51,082 nucleotides of DNA from positions 1 to 51,082 of the forward strand of contig NZ_WITC01000044.1 of the NCBI RefSeq assembly GCF_009601505.1. The letters are read 5' to 3'. The translations under genes were made by a program, and so were the position numbers. Below, one piece after another: positions 40,591 through 49,556 of this stretch (positions are counted from its first letter, which is position 1; every line of letters begins with the position of its first letter). Under the pieces are notes generated by a model that had not been told where the DNA came from, searched no databases, and saw only the letters and a list, made by a program, of their open reading frames with translations. This stretch comes from Sinorhizobium terangae (GTDB lineage: Bacteria > Pseudomonadota > Alphaproteobacteria > Rhizobiales > Rhizobiaceae).

Positions 40591-41502
40591 TCAGGCACCC
40601 TTCCACAGTAGCGGCCGCGGCGCGAAGCCGAGTTTTGCTTTTGCCCGGCCGTTGGAGGCTCCGGTCAGGCGGGTGTGATAGTAGACCGCTTCCTCGCCCG
40701 CCGCTGTCAGCGCGTCTTCCACGCTCACGCGCTTGGGCTCCGGCGCATCGACCGAGCGGGCGAAGGCCGGCAACCATTCGGAAACGGGGAGGGGATCGTC
40801 GTCGACGACATTGTAGACGCCCGGCTCGGCGTAAAGCGATGCGACCGTCGCGGCGATCGCGTCGTCGATGTGCACGAACGACCAGACGGCGTTTCCTTCA
40901 CCGATAATCGCCGATTGACCATTGCGCGCCTGATCCGCGATCGCTCCCGCCGGCCTGTACCAGGTGCCAGGACCATAGAAGAAGCCGTAGCGCAGCACGA
41001 CGCCGTCGAGCGACCGCGAGGCAAGCACCCGGTCCTCGTAGGCGCCGATGGTGCGCGTGCTTTCGCCGATCTGGCCGGGCGCGTCGTATCTGAGCCTTGC
41101 GGTCTCGTCGGCGAGCTCTCCCGCCGGGGCCTCCAGGTAGAAGCCGCGAGACTGCAGGATGTAGCGGCCGACGCCGAGCTTTTCGGCCGCGGCGAGCAGA
41201 TTGGCGCCGCCCTCGCGGTGAAGACGGGTATCGTCGGGCATCGCCTTGATGATGTCGGCCGGGTTGGCCGGAAGCCGGGTGAGCTGGTCGATCACCACGT
41301 CCGGCGCCGCCGCCTCGATCGCGCGATGGACCGCCTCTGAATCGAAGGCATCGGCGAACGACATCTCCACTCCGAGCTCACGCAGACGATCCGACCCCGC
41401 TCCGGGGCGCGTCATGCCGGTTACCTGATGGCCGAGGCTCGTGAGCGCCCGCACCAGCGGCAGGCCAACGGCACCGGTGGCACCTGCGATGAATATCTTC
41501 AT
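40591..41502 (-). CDS. NAD-dependent epimerase/reductase (extended SDR)
   Basis: 303 residues. Dinucleotide motif GATGAVGLPLVRALTSLGH at 6-24. Active-site region YILQSRGFYLEAP, followed by VVLRYGFFYGPGTWYRPAG, typical of NAD(P)-dependent epimerases and reductases. The usual Tyr-x3-Lys is not obvious. ATG 41502 begins directly at the first strand (MKIFIAGATG). Third gene of the cupin-AhpD-SDR operon, divergent from the MocR regulator. Function within it unknown. Confidence 0.85.
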   Translation of the reverse strand: MKIFIAGATGAVGLPLVRALTSLGHQVTGMTRPGAGSDRLRELGVEMSFADAFDSEAVHRAIEAAAPDVVIDQLTRLPANPADIIKAMPDDTRLHREGGANLLAAAEKLGVGRYILQSRGFYLEAPAGELADETARLRYDAPGQIGESTRTIGAYEDRVLASRSLDGVVLRYGFFYGPGTWYRPAGAIADQARNGQSAIIGEGNAVWSFVHIDDAIAATVASLYAEPGVYNVVDDDPLPVSEWLPAFARSVDAPEPKRVSVEDALTAAGEEAVYYHTRLTGASNGRAKAKLGFAPRPLLWKGA

Positions 41503-41590
41503 AGCCAAACTCCCTGATCTGGGGCACTTCATGGTTTCAGTGAATACCGCGAAATGGCCCTAAATCATTGAAAGGACAGGCTTCTCCCGT

Positions 41591-42046
41591 TTAGTTCTCG
41601 AGTGTAGCCTGTGGCGTATTGCGGAAACTGATCGCCATGCGGTTGTAAGTGTTCATCAGGCCGATCGCGATCGTGAGATCAACGAGTTCGCGCTCGTCGA
41701 ACACGGCACGCACGGCCTCGTAGGCTTCGTTCGGCACGTTGGTTTCGGCAACGCGCGTGACCGTTTCCGCCCAGGCGAGGGCGGCCCGCTCACGCTCGTC
41801 GAAGAGATTGCCGGCTTCGCGCCACGCCTGCACCAGCGCGATCTTCTCGATCTTCTGCCCTTTTTTGATGAGGTCGCGGGTGTGCATGTCGAGGCAGTAG
41901 GCGCAGTTGTTGATCTGCGAGATACGAAGATAGACCAGATCGACCAGCGCCGGGGGGAGGCTGCTCTGCATGACGTAGCCGTAGACTCCGCCAAGCGCTT
42001 TGACGCCGGCCGGTGCGATCTGGTTGTAGTCGAGACGCTTGCTCAT
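41591..42046 (-). CDS. AhpD-like carboxymuconolactone decarboxylase family protein
   Basis: 151 residues. The active site is NNCAYCLDMH, with Cys48, Cys51 and His55 forming the CxxC-x3-H proton relay of AhpD-type peroxidase partners. The rest is helical, with VYLRISQIN before it and FRNTP at the end. Likely reduces peroxides or acts in a thiol relay; the electron donor is unknown. ATG 42046 gives the conserved SKRLDYNQIAPAG start. Second gene of a three-gene operon. Confidence 0.9.
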   Translation of the reverse strand: MSKRLDYNQIAPAGVKALGGVYGYVMQSSLPPALVDLVYLRISQINNCAYCLDMHTRDLIKKGQKIEKIALVQAWREAGNLFDERERAALAWAETVTRVAETNVPNEAYEAVRAVFDERELVDLTIAIGLMNTYNRMAISFRNTPQATLEN

Positions 42047-42084
42047 ATGTCTTGTCCTCAAAGGTGTTTCGTTTGAACGCTGGT

Positions 42085-42501
42085 TCACTCGTGCGGGGTG
42101 GTGATGTTCTTTTCGCCGCTGTCGTGGACGATGACGGCGAGCAGCTTTGCGGGCTTGATCTCGCTCGCATTGCGGCTGACGAGATGGGCGGAGCCCGGTG
42201 GTTCGTACCAGCCCTCGCCAGCGCGGTAGGTTTGGGTTGGTCCGTCGTTTACCTTCGACTCGATTTCTCCGGAGACGACGTAGGCGAAGATGAAAGCAGA
42301 CTTTGCATGGTCGTGCGGAAGCGAGGCCCCGCCCGGCGCATAGTCGACGATGAGCGCGCTCAGCGTCTTGCCCGGGATGTTGGGCATCGCCTTTTCGAAG
42401 TGGGGCGTAACGGTTTCGCCAAGATCATGCGCTGCGGCCGGCATCGCGGTGGCTATGGCGAGGGCGGCGCCGACAGCGCCAATCAAAGGTCGTATGGTCA
42501 T
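42085..42501 (-). CDS. Exported cupin-domain protein
   Basis: 138 residues with a signal peptide (MTIRPLIGAVGAALAIATAM, cleavage near AAAHD) and one cupin barrel: IVDYAPGGASLPHDHAKSAF and EGWYEPPGSAHLVSRNA. The metal-binding His-x-His...Glu...His set is present. Similar in length and motifs to the exported cupin at 31910. First gene of the cupin-AhpD-SDR operon. The start lies 120 bases from the divergent MocR gene with operator-like repeats between. Confidence 0.88.
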   Translation of the reverse strand: MTIRPLIGAVGAALAIATAMPAAAHDLGETVTPHFEKAMPNIPGKTLSALIVDYAPGGASLPHDHAKSAFIFAYVVSGEIESKVNDGPTQTYRAGEGWYEPPGSAHLVSRNASEIKPAKLLAVIVHDSGEKNITTPHE

Positions 42502-42570
42502 GACGACGGTTCTCCTTTGCGTGTGGCCAGGATGACGTTTTTTCCTTGCCGCCTAGAAATGACGGTCTTC

Positions 42571-42617
42571 TGGTTCTAAAAAAAGCACCAAGAACCGGCA
42601 AAAATCGTGTACCAAGA
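42571..42617. promoter_or_regulatory. Candidate operator for the MocR regulator
   Basis: GGTTCT (42572-42577) and AGAACC (42591-42596) form a dyad. ACCAAGA occurs at 42587-42593 and again at 42611-42617, 24 bases apart. This lies in the spacer between the cupin operon and the MocR gene, the second copy just before its ATG. Confidence 0.45.
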
Positions 42618-42621
42618 GTGC

Positions 42622-44028
42622 ATGGACGAGCCGCTGAAACTGGAACTCGACCGGTCTGCGAAGACGCCGCTGGCCGAGCAGATCCGCAAAGGCATCAGCA
42701 CCGCGATTGAAAGCGGGGTGCTCGCCCCGGGCGCGCGTCTGCCGTCCTGGCTCGATCTTGCGGCCCAGCTTGGTGTTGCGCGCGGCACGGTGCGCACGGC
42801 CTACGAGAAGCTCTCCGCTGCCCAACTGATCGTCGCATCCCGCGCGGCGGGAACTCGTGTCGCGGATCGTCCCGCCGGCATTACCCGGGTCGAGCAGCCG
42901 CCCGATCCCGGCTCGTTCATGGAGCTGTATCTGGAGATGATTGCGGGCCCGGCGATCTTCCAGATGGGCGTGCCTGCACAGGAAACCTTTCCCGCGACGC
43001 TCTTCGCCAGGATCCGCGCGCAGGCCGTGCGGGCGGAGTCGAGCGCGCCGGCGATGTACCCCGACCCGCGCGGCGAACTCGAACTGCGGCGGGAAATCGC
43101 CGCCTATCTCGCCGTCGCACGCCGCATCGAGTGCTCGCCCTCGGAGGTCATCATAACCGGCGGCTACGCCAACGGGCTCGGGCTGGCGCTCCGCGTCCTC
43201 GGTCTCGAGGGGAGGAAGGTGTGGATGGAGGATCCCGGTTTCCCGTTCACCCGGCACGGGCTGGAGCTCGCCAGATTGTCGCTCGCGCCGATCCCGGTCG
43301 ATGCCGACGGCATCGATGTCGACCACGGCATCCGCCATGCCCCGGATGCGGCGCTGGTGGTCGTGACGCCCGGCCAGCAGGCGCCGCTCGGGCCCACCCT
43401 GTCACTCGCGCGGCGGTTGCGCCTTCTCGACTGGGCAGCTCGGAGCCAAGCCTGGGTGATCGAGGACGACTATTTGAGCGAACTGCAGCTCGATGGCCGC
43501 GCTGCACCGGCGCTCGCCTCGCTCGATCGCGCCGGGCGCGTCATTCACATTGGTTCCTTCAGCAAGACCATCAGCCCCGCGCTGAGGCTCGGCTTTGTCG
43601 TCGCGCCGCCGGTGCTCGCATCCCGCTTTGCGGAGGTCGCGGCCTGTCTCGCGCCGCCTCCGGGACCTTCCGTGCAGCTCGCAACCGCCGAATTCATGCG
43701 CGAAGGCCACTACATGCGGCATCTCAGGCGCACGAAGCGCGTCTATGCAGCCCAACGCGACGCCTTGCTGAAAAGTCTTCGGCCGCATGCCGGGAAGATC
43801 ACTGTTGCCGGCCTCGCCGTGCTGCTGCACTTGCCGGACGGCGCGCCGGACGTTTACATCGTCAGGGAAACGCTGGCTTTCGGAATGGCCCCGGCTCCGC
43901 TCTCCGTCTGGTATGCGTCGCCGGATTCCGCAAAAGCCGGCTTGCTGCTGGGCCTCGCGACGGCACCGCAAAGGCAGCTCGCAAGATCCTGCGACCGTCT
44001 GCAGGGGATCATCAGCCGCTTTGTGTGA
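42622..44028 (+). CDS. MocR-family regulator (GntR winged helix, aminotransferase domain)
   Basis: 468 residues. Winged helix about 10-80 (AEQIRKGISTAIESGVLAPG, RLPSWLDLAAQLGVARGTVR, AYEKLSAAQLIVASRAAGT), then an aminotransferase-like domain with PLP Lys315 in HIGSFSKTISPALRLGF and an acidic VIEDDYLSEL. ATG 42622 is preferred over an in-frame GTG at 42607; the winged helix then starts close to the N-terminus. Divergent from the cupin-AhpD-SDR operon, its likely target. Such proteins usually respond to PLP or an amine. Confidence 0.88.
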   Translation: MDEPLKLELDRSAKTPLAEQIRKGISTAIESGVLAPGARLPSWLDLAAQLGVARGTVRTAYEKLSAAQLIVASRAAGTRVADRPAGITRVEQPPDPGSFMELYLEMIAGPAIFQMGVPAQETFPATLFARIRAQAVRAESSAPAMYPDPRGELELRREIAAYLAVARRIECSPSEVIITGGYANGLGLALRVLGLEGRKVWMEDPGFPFTRHGLELARLSLAPIPVDADGIDVDHGIRHAPDAALVVVTPGQQAPLGPTLSLARRLRLLDWAARSQAWVIEDDYLSELQLDGRAAPALASLDRAGRVIHIGSFSKTISPALRLGFVVAPPVLASRFAEVAACLAPPPGPSVQLATAEFMREGHYMRHLRRTKRVYAAQRDALLKSLRPHAGKITVAGLAVLLHLPDGAPDVYIVRETLAFGMAPAPLSVWYASPDSAKAGLLLGLATAPQRQLARSCDRLQGIISRFV

Positions 44029-44347
44029 CGGCGACGGAGTATTCGGTACGGCAAGGCATCTCCCCGAACACCCGTCAGTTATGTCTCCGGGCTAAACAAC
44101 AAGCACAGGGATGACGGCGAGAAGCACTCGCCAAACCCATTAGGCTACCGTCGTGCCCTGCTTAAGTGCTCCGCTGGCATGCCGGACTCTTCGTATCAAA
44201 GTGTATCGAGATATCTCGGCTTCAGCATTCAATTACATTGCTGCGGCAGTCGCGAAACATCCCATACACGAACAGCGCGCTTTTGTGGGCCATCAGCCGA
44301 AAGGGCAGGAAGCCCCGGCGATGACGAACCGCACAAAGGAAGTAACC
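44029..44347. other. Gap without a supported gene
   Basis: 319 bases between the MocR and VOC genes. Open frames here lack ribosome-binding sites. I see no repeat of the families found elsewhere and no obvious hairpin. Confidence 0.6.
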
Positions 44348-44758
44348 ATGGCCGCCAAATCCGCACATCAATTGTTGGGACACGCCGTTGTAGGAACCAA
44401 CGATCTGGCAACTGCCGCAAACTTCTATGACAAACTGTTCGCTCTGTTCGGGGTCGGACGCATCCTGGAACAGCCCGGCAGGGCAATCTACTTCGGCACG
44501 ACGGGCCTCGAGTTCGGTGTTACTAATCCCTACAACGGCAAGGATGCCACGATCGGCAACGGCAACATGGTTGCGCTCAGCGCGCGCTCTCGCGCTCACG
44601 TCGATGAGGTGCATGCGCTTGCCCTGAAGCTTGGCGGGACCGATGAGGGCAAGCCGGGGCCGCGCGGCCCGAACGAGGACGGTCCGTATTGCGCGTATTT
44701 CCGCGATCTCGACGGCAACAAGCTGCTCGTCTTCCGCGCCGGCCCGGATGAAGCCTAA
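44348..44758 (+). CDS. VOC-family (glyoxalase/bleomycin-resistance-like) protein
   Basis: 136 residues, one VOC module pair: HAVVGTNDLATAANFYDKLF, ARAIYFGTTGLEFG-type strands (RAIYFGTT), then SRAHVDEVHALALKLGG and the C-terminal YCAYFRDLDGNKLLVF. The metal-binding His and Glu positions are plausible, but the substrate is unknown. ATG 44348 has AAAGGAAG upstream, which decides it over an in-frame ATG at 44321. Cytosolic. Followed by a palindromic repeat and an exporter gene. Confidence 0.88.
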   Translation: MAAKSAHQLLGHAVVGTNDLATAANFYDKLFALFGVGRILEQPGRAIYFGTTGLEFGVTNPYNGKDATIGNGNMVALSARSRAHVDEVHALALKLGGTDEGKPGPRGPNEDGPYCAYFRDLDGNKLLVFRAGPDEA

Positions 44759-44770
44759 CTCTTTGAAACT

Positions 44771-44820
44771 ACGCAATTCCGGACGGGAAACCGTTACACA
44801 CTTTTCCTGGAATTGCTCCA
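44771..44820. repeat. GCAATTCC...GGAATTGC palindromic repeat
   Basis: GCAATTCC (44773-44780) and GGAATTGC (44809-44816) enclose GGACGGGAAACCGTTACACA and a TTTTCC stretch. This is the well-preserved copy of the repeat seen degenerate at 10091. It lies between the VOC and exporter genes. Confidence 0.75.
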
Positions 44821-44892
44821 AAACCGATTGCTCGAAAGGTCGAACAATCGCCTTCGGTGAACCCGCAACAATCCTTGAACCCAGGTGCTTCA

Positions 44893-45846
44893 ATGACGAG
44901 CTCCATGATGATCGGCGTGGCCGCCGCGCTCTTTGCCGCCTTTGCGTGGTCGCTGAACTTTGTCGTCCCCTTCGTCATAGGCGACTATTCGGTCTTCGAC
45001 TTTGCGCTGTTCCGGTTTGTGATCTCCGGCGTTTTGGGCTTGGGATTTCTGGCGTTCGCCGGAAAGGCCTTGCGCGGGCTAAGGTTTCGCGACCTGTTGA
45101 CAACAGCCTGGCTTGGTTTCATCGGGTATCTCGGCTACTTCCTGACCGTCGTCGGCGCGGCGATATTTGCGGGTCCCGTGATTGCGCCGGCATTTCTGGC
45201 ATTCGTGCCGGTCGTGCTGGCGATCGTCGGCAACTTGCGCCGGAGAAGCGCGGCATGGAGCTCCCTGATCCTGCCGCTCACATTGGCTGTCATCGGCTTG
45301 TCCCTCGTCAACGTCAGTGTGTTCGATGCTGCCAGCATGGCGACGACACGATCACTCTCGATCGGCATTCCGTTGGCGATTGCCGCCGTATTGCTGTGGA
45401 CGTGGTTCGGCATTGCCAATGAGAGTGCCCTTGCCAAACGTCCAGGCATGGATGCTGGGATCTGGACCGCGCTTATCATGACCGGCGGCGGGATCGAGAT
45501 GCTGGCCTTCATGCCTGTCGGTCTTGCCCTGGGCGTATTCGAGATACCGCGGCTTGGTCTCGGCTGGGACGTCGCTGCTCCTCTCTATCTATGGGGAACG
45601 GGTATGGCCCTTCTGGCCTCGGTCGGCGCTGCATGGGCGTGGACGATTGCATCGCAACGGCTGCCTGTCGCTCTTTCCGCGCAATTGATCGTGTCAGAAA
45701 CAGTCTTTGGCACGCTATTCGGCCTGGCCGTGCATGGCCGTTCGCCAACGGTTCTGGAGATTGCCGGAATAGCGGCTCTGACGGCAGGTGTCCTGACCGC
45801 CGTCCGGGCCTTCCATGGAGGGGGCAGGCAATCGGCAGTGGCTTAG
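44893..45846 (+). CDS. EamA/DMT-family transporter
   Basis: 317 residues with ten predicted membrane helices in two EamA repeats: MIGVAAALFAAFAWSLNFVV, LFRFVISGVLGLGFLA and IGYLGYFLTVVGAAI in the first; TGMALLASVGAAWAWTIA and a terminal EIAGIAALTAGVLTAVRAF in the second. Exporter of small metabolites by family. ATG 44893 is chosen; an in-frame GTG at 44857 would add 12 residues with no support. Not close in sequence to the EamA protein at 16966. No regulator adjoins it. Confidence 0.85.
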   Translation: MTSSMMIGVAAALFAAFAWSLNFVVPFVIGDYSVFDFALFRFVISGVLGLGFLAFAGKALRGLRFRDLLTTAWLGFIGYLGYFLTVVGAAIFAGPVIAPAFLAFVPVVLAIVGNLRRRSAAWSSLILPLTLAVIGLSLVNVSVFDAASMATTRSLSIGIPLAIAAVLLWTWFGIANESALAKRPGMDAGIWTALIMTGGGIEMLAFMPVGLALGVFEIPRLGLGWDVAAPLYLWGTGMALLASVGAAWAWTIASQRLPVALSAQLIVSETVFGTLFGLAVHGRSPTVLEIAGIAALTAGVLTAVRAFHGGGRQSAVA

Positions 45847-46003
45847 CGTTTACGCCCGGAACTGTGCCGCCGCCATCGGTGCGGCTCGCTGATGCAGCCG
45901 AGGACGTCGCGGATCGACACACTGGCGGGATGGCATCGAGCCGCGTTCGCAAGCGGAGACGATCTTTCGGAACCCAAAGCCGGCCTCGGCCGTTGCATTC
46001 CCC

Positions 46004-46321
46004 ATGATAAAAGATCCGATACGACGCTCACTGAGTGCGTTGGCGACGGCCACCGCTCGTCCCCAGGCGTTTCTGATCGTCATAGCCTACGGTGCGCTGT
46101 GGCTGATCCTCGAGCCTGAGACCTTCGACATGCACGGCTTGACCACGCTGATCGTCTGGACCATGACGTTGATCATTCAGCGTGCCGAACACGGCGACAC
46201 CCAGGCGATCCACGCAAAACTGGACGGACTGCTTCATTCCGACCACAGGGCTCCGGATAAGCTCGCGGAGATCGACGACGCGGAACCCGAAGACATCGAA
46301 AGTGCCAGGCAAAACAGCTAG
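46004..46321 (+). CDS. Low-affinity iron permease family membrane protein (short)
   Basis: 105 residues. Two hydrophobic segments (QAFLIVIAYGALWLIL and LTTLIVWTMTLIIQ) lead into RAEHGDTQAIHAKLDGLL, which matches the conserved QNTQNRDTxAIQxKLDEL region of the Iron_permease family. The C-tail (DKLAEIDDAEPEDIESA) is acidic, as in relatives. The name comes from yeast Fet4-like proteins; bacterial short members have no proven transport activity. ATG 46004 at the end of a 157-base spacer. No iron-uptake gene adjoins. Confidence 0.8.
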   Translation: MIKDPIRRSLSALATATARPQAFLIVIAYGALWLILEPETFDMHGLTTLIVWTMTLIIQRAEHGDTQAIHAKLDGLLHSDHRAPDKLAEIDDAEPEDIESARQNS

Positions 46322-46544
46322 TGCATTTCGTTGTTCGGTGTTCGTTGCGGAAGCAAGTCATTAGTGTGATCGCGCCGCTCCATCCGTGATGTTCCCAGCC
46401 ACGGAGCCGAATGTCACCCAAATGACCTGAATTGCGATCTTGAGTGCTCTGATCATGATATCCACTCGCGGCGGCGGCGCGACAAGGTTTCAGTTGTCTT
46501 GGTCCACTACTGCACTTCTAGACAGTGCTGAGCGCTGGTGATCG

Positions 46545-47126
46545 CTAGATCCGGCTCAGGAACTGGAGCACACGCAAGGTGAGCAGCGCGGCGGCGTCGG
46601 CGTCGTATGAGGGGAGGGAGCTGTCGGCGAAGTAGTGCTGGTCGCCGGGGTAGAGGAAAAGGGCGGCGTCCTCCACCTTTTCCGCTATCTCTCTGGCGGC
46701 ATCGATGTCGCCTTCGCCGACGAAGATCGGGTCGTTGTCCATACCGTGGATCTGGACCGGGACGTCGTCCGGCCAAGGGCCGAAGGCCCAGGCGCCGCTG
46801 ATCGGCAGGCAGGAGTGGAAGAGCAGCGCGCCGCGGGCTCCGGGTCGGGTTTGCGCAAGCTTCTGCGCCGGCAGCACGCCGAACGAGAACCCGGCATAGA
46901 CGAGATCGTTGGGCAGGTCGTCGGCGATGCGGACGCCGCGCTCGCGCATTTCGTCGAAGCCGATCGCTTCGATATAGGCGAGGCCTTCGGGGATGCTCCG
47001 GAACGTGCGGCCGTCGAACAGGTCCGGCGTGTGGACGGTATGCCCAGCTTGCCGCAGTTCGTCGGCAAACGCGTTGATGCCGGGGGTCAGCCCCTGGGCG
47101 TGGTGAAACAGCAGGACCTCGACCAT
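46545..47126 (-). CDS. Dienelactone hydrolase-family protein
   Basis: 193 residues, alpha/beta hydrolase fold. Nucleophile elbow is GFSFGV with Ser81 instead of the Cys found in classical dienelactone hydrolases. The acidic residue lies in DNDPIFVGEGD and His163 in YPGDQHYF. The start MVEVLLFHHAQGLTPG holds the oxyanion loop. ATG 47126 is the conserved start. Substrate unknown; Ser in place of Cys suggests an ester rather than a dienelactone. Convergent with the iron-permease-like gene. Confidence 0.85.
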   Translation of the reverse strand: MVEVLLFHHAQGLTPGINAFADELRQAGHTVHTPDLFDGRTFRSIPEGLAYIEAIGFDEMRERGVRIADDLPNDLVYAGFSFGVLPAQKLAQTRPGARGALLFHSCLPISGAWAFGPWPDDVPVQIHGMDNDPIFVGEGDIDAAREIAEKVEDAALFLYPGDQHYFADSSLPSYDADAAALLTLRVLQFLSRI

Positions 47127-47306
47127 GGGACGCCTCCGGCGGAATGGAAGGGAACAGGCAGCGGGTCGTCATCCGCTTGACCGCGAGGCGTGCGCCCGTT
47201 TGCGGAGACGCGCTCCCTCACCACACGGCTACCATACGGGGACGCGGACACTCAAGCGTGGCGTGCGACAACTCCTTCCTACTCAAGCACGCGTTAAATC
47301 GGCCCC

Positions 47307-48377
47307 TTACTCGGAAGCGCGCGCCAGCCCGTGCGCCACCAGCCGGTCGATGAGTTCGGCATAACCGACTCCGCTTGCTGCCATGGCTTTCGGATACATG
47401 CTGATATCGGTGAAGCCCGGAATGGTGTTGAGTTCGTTGATTAGGAAGCGCATGTCCGGTGTCAGGAAGAAGTCGACGCGCGCCATGCCGTCGCAGCCGA
47501 CTGCCCGGAAGGCCATTGCGGCCGTCGCCCGGAGCCGGACTTCGATCTCTTCGGGCAGTTCCGCCGGCACTTTCAGAGCCGCCCCGTCCTCGTCGATATA
47601 TTTGGCGTCGTAGCTGTAGAAGCCATGGCTTGCGGCCGGCACGATCTCGCCCGGACGGGAAACGAAGAGCCCGCCTTCCGGATCCTCCAGTACGCTCAAC
47701 TCGATCTCGCGGCCGCGGATGAACTCCTCGGCCAGGAGCTTGCGGTCGTGCCTGAAACCCTCCGCAAGTGCGGCCGCATACTCCTCTTCGGTCGCGACCT
47801 TGCTGACGCCGACGGAGGAACCCTGGCGGGCGGGCTTGATGAAAAGCGGAAGCCCGAGCGCGCGCTCGAGTTCGGCAAAGGCCGGCGCGACGCCCAGGTG
47901 AATGGTGACGGATCGCGCGGTCGGCAGGCCCGCCTCGTTGAGCAGACGCTTGGCAATGTCCTTGTCGAGCGCGGTGGCGGAACCGAGAATACCGCAGCCC
48001 ACGAGCGGCACGCGCGCCACCTCTGCAAGCCCCTGCACCGCACCGTCCTCGCCGTGGAGGCCGTGAAGCACCGGGAAGAGCAGGTCGATCTGCGGCAGCG
48101 GATAGGGCGCGTCATCGATCGGGATCGCCAGGATACGTCCCTTGCCGCCCGGCACGAGCGAGACTTCCGTGCCGCTCTGAGCCTTCGCGAGCGTGCCATT
48201 CTCGAAGCGGCTCAGCAGCCATTGCCCCTCGCGGGTGATGAAGATCGGGACGGCATCGTATTTTTCGGGCTCCAGCGCGCGCATGACATTGGTCGCCGAA
48301 AGCACCGAAACATCATGCTCGGCGGAGCGTCCACCGAAGAGTACGGCAATGCGCAGTCTGTTCGAAGAAGTGGCCAC
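47307..48377 (-). CDS. ddl: D-alanine--D-alanine ligase
   Basis: 356 residues. Makes the D-Ala-D-Ala end of the peptidoglycan pentapeptide in the cytosol. ATP-grasp layout: N-domain with VLFGGRSAEHDVSVLSA, hinge HGLHGEDGAVQGL, central FIKPARQGSSVGVSKV, then EIVPAASHGFYSYDAKYID and the Mg-binding FLINELNTIPGFTDISMYPK. The length and HGLHGEDG loop fit the DdlA type. GTG 48377 is the start, with GGGAGC five bases upstream; no ATG lies before the first strand. It is not in the division/cell-wall cluster where ddlB is usually found, so it is probably a second copy. Confidence 0.92.
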   Translation of the reverse strand: MATSSNRLRIAVLFGGRSAEHDVSVLSATNVMRALEPEKYDAVPIFITREGQWLLSRFENGTLAKAQSGTEVSLVPGGKGRILAIPIDDAPYPLPQIDLLFPVLHGLHGEDGAVQGLAEVARVPLVGCGILGSATALDKDIAKRLLNEAGLPTARSVTIHLGVAPAFAELERALGLPLFIKPARQGSSVGVSKVATEEEYAAALAEGFRHDRKLLAEEFIRGREIELSVLEDPEGGLFVSRPGEIVPAASHGFYSYDAKYIDEDGAALKVPAELPEEIEVRLRATAAMAFRAVGCDGMARVDFFLTPDMRFLINELNTIPGFTDISMYPKAMAASGVGYAELIDRLVAHGLARASE

Positions 48378-48418
48378 GAAAAGCTCCCAGAAAATCGGGT
48401 TGAACGGCTTACTGCATA

Positions 48419-48455
48419 GGCCTCAAATCGCGACCGATTTAAGGAGAAAATTGCG
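48419..48455 (+). repeat. RIME-like repeat, left half only
   Basis: GGCCTCAAATCGCGACCGATTTAAGGAGAAAATTGC matches the left half of the complete copies. The right half is missing, possibly cut by the neighbouring mobile element. Confidence 0.6.
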
Positions 48456-48493
48456 GGGTCGCCCGCAAGTCAGCGCCCGGCCCCGCCATTTTT
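48453..48493 (+). terminator. Hairpin with T-tract before the IS91-type element
   Basis: GCGGGG (48453-48458) pairs with CCCCGC (48481-48486), followed by CA and five T. No plus-strand gene ends just upstream, so its role is unclear; it may be left over from sequence removed by insertion. Confidence 0.35.
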
Positions 48494-48655
48494 CCTACAA
48501 GCTTAAAGGTCCGGATCGGGTGGAAGGACTAAGCCGCTCGCGCGGCAATGGCGCTTGTGGCTGGCGGTGCGTTTCCTGATCGACGTCGGTTCTTTGTGTC
48601 TCGGGTTCCTGGCCTGACGATTGAGACTTCTCAATCTGATGGACAGGAGGGTCCG

Positions 48656-49543
48656 ATGACAGAGGAGAAGACCACCGCGCTGCGTGAGCGGATGATCGAG
48701 GACATGCGCATCCGCGGGATGGGCGACAAGGCGCAGCAAGGCCACATCCGGGCGATCAAGGATTTCGCGGCCTTTCTGGGGCGCTCACCCGACACGGCGA
48801 CGCCGGAGGAGTTGCGGGCCTACCAGCTACACATGACCAATGCCGGGGTGACGCCCTCGACATTCAATGTCCGGATCATCGCGCTCAGGTTCTTTTTCGG
48901 GATCACCTGCGGGCGCGAGGAGATGAAGCGGTACATGCAGTTCCAACGCAAACCGCAGAAGCTGCCGGTCGTCTTGAGCGTCGAGGAGGTCGCCGACCTG
49001 CTGGCCGCGGCTCCCGGGCCCGGGCTGAAGTATCGGGCGGCGCTCAGCATCAGCTATGGCGCCGGGCTGCGGGCGTCGGAGGTGTGCCACCTCAAGGTCA
49101 CTGACATCGACAGCGAGCGCATGCTGATCCACGTCGAAGAAGGCAAGGGCGGCAAGGATCGCAAGGCCATGCTATCGCCGGGCTTGCTGGATCTGCTGCG
49201 CGATTACTGGCGGGAGGCGCGTCCGCGGGGATGGTTGTTTCCCGGCAAGCCGAAGATCAATCCGATCTCGCCGCGCCAGCTCAACCGGGCCTTCACCGCG
49301 GCCAAGCACATGGCGGGCATCGCCAAGCCCGCAACGCTGCATACCCTGCGCCACAGCTTCGCCACGCATCTGCTGGAGGCGAACACCGACGTGCGGGTGA
49401 TCCAGGTTCTGCTCGGCCATGCCAAGCTGAGCAGCACCGCCCGCTACACCCACGTCGCCACCAAGTTGATCCGCGACACCATCAGCCCGTTCGAGCGCCT
49501 GAAGCAGTTGGAGGATCTCACCCTGAGGCGTCGGCTGGAATGA
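48656..49543 (+). CDS. Tyrosine recombinase of the IS91-type element
   Basis: 295 residues. N-terminal SAM-like DNA-binding domain (about 1-95). Catalytic residues all present: Arg139 in GAGLRASEV, a Lys in the EGKGGKDRK beta hairpin, His229 and Arg232 in TLHTLRHSFATHL, His255 in LLGHAKLSS and nucleophile Tyr264 in TARYTH. ATG 48656 has AGGAGGG before it. It may resolve or integrate the rolling-circle intermediates of the linked transposase; that role is inferred from the repeated pairing of the two genes. Intact in this copy. Confidence 0.9.
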   Translation: MTEEKTTALRERMIEDMRIRGMGDKAQQGHIRAIKDFAAFLGRSPDTATPEELRAYQLHMTNAGVTPSTFNVRIIALRFFFGITCGREEMKRYMQFQRKPQKLPVVLSVEEVADLLAAAPGPGLKYRAALSISYGAGLRASEVCHLKVTDIDSERMLIHVEEGKGGKDRKAMLSPGLLDLLRDYWREARPRGWLFPGKPKINPISPRQLNRAFTAAKHMAGIAKPATLHTLRHSFATHLLEANTDVRVIQVLLGHAKLSSTARYTHVATKLIRDTISPFERLKQLEDLTLRRRLE

Positions 49544-49556
49544 AGCGCGCGCCGGG

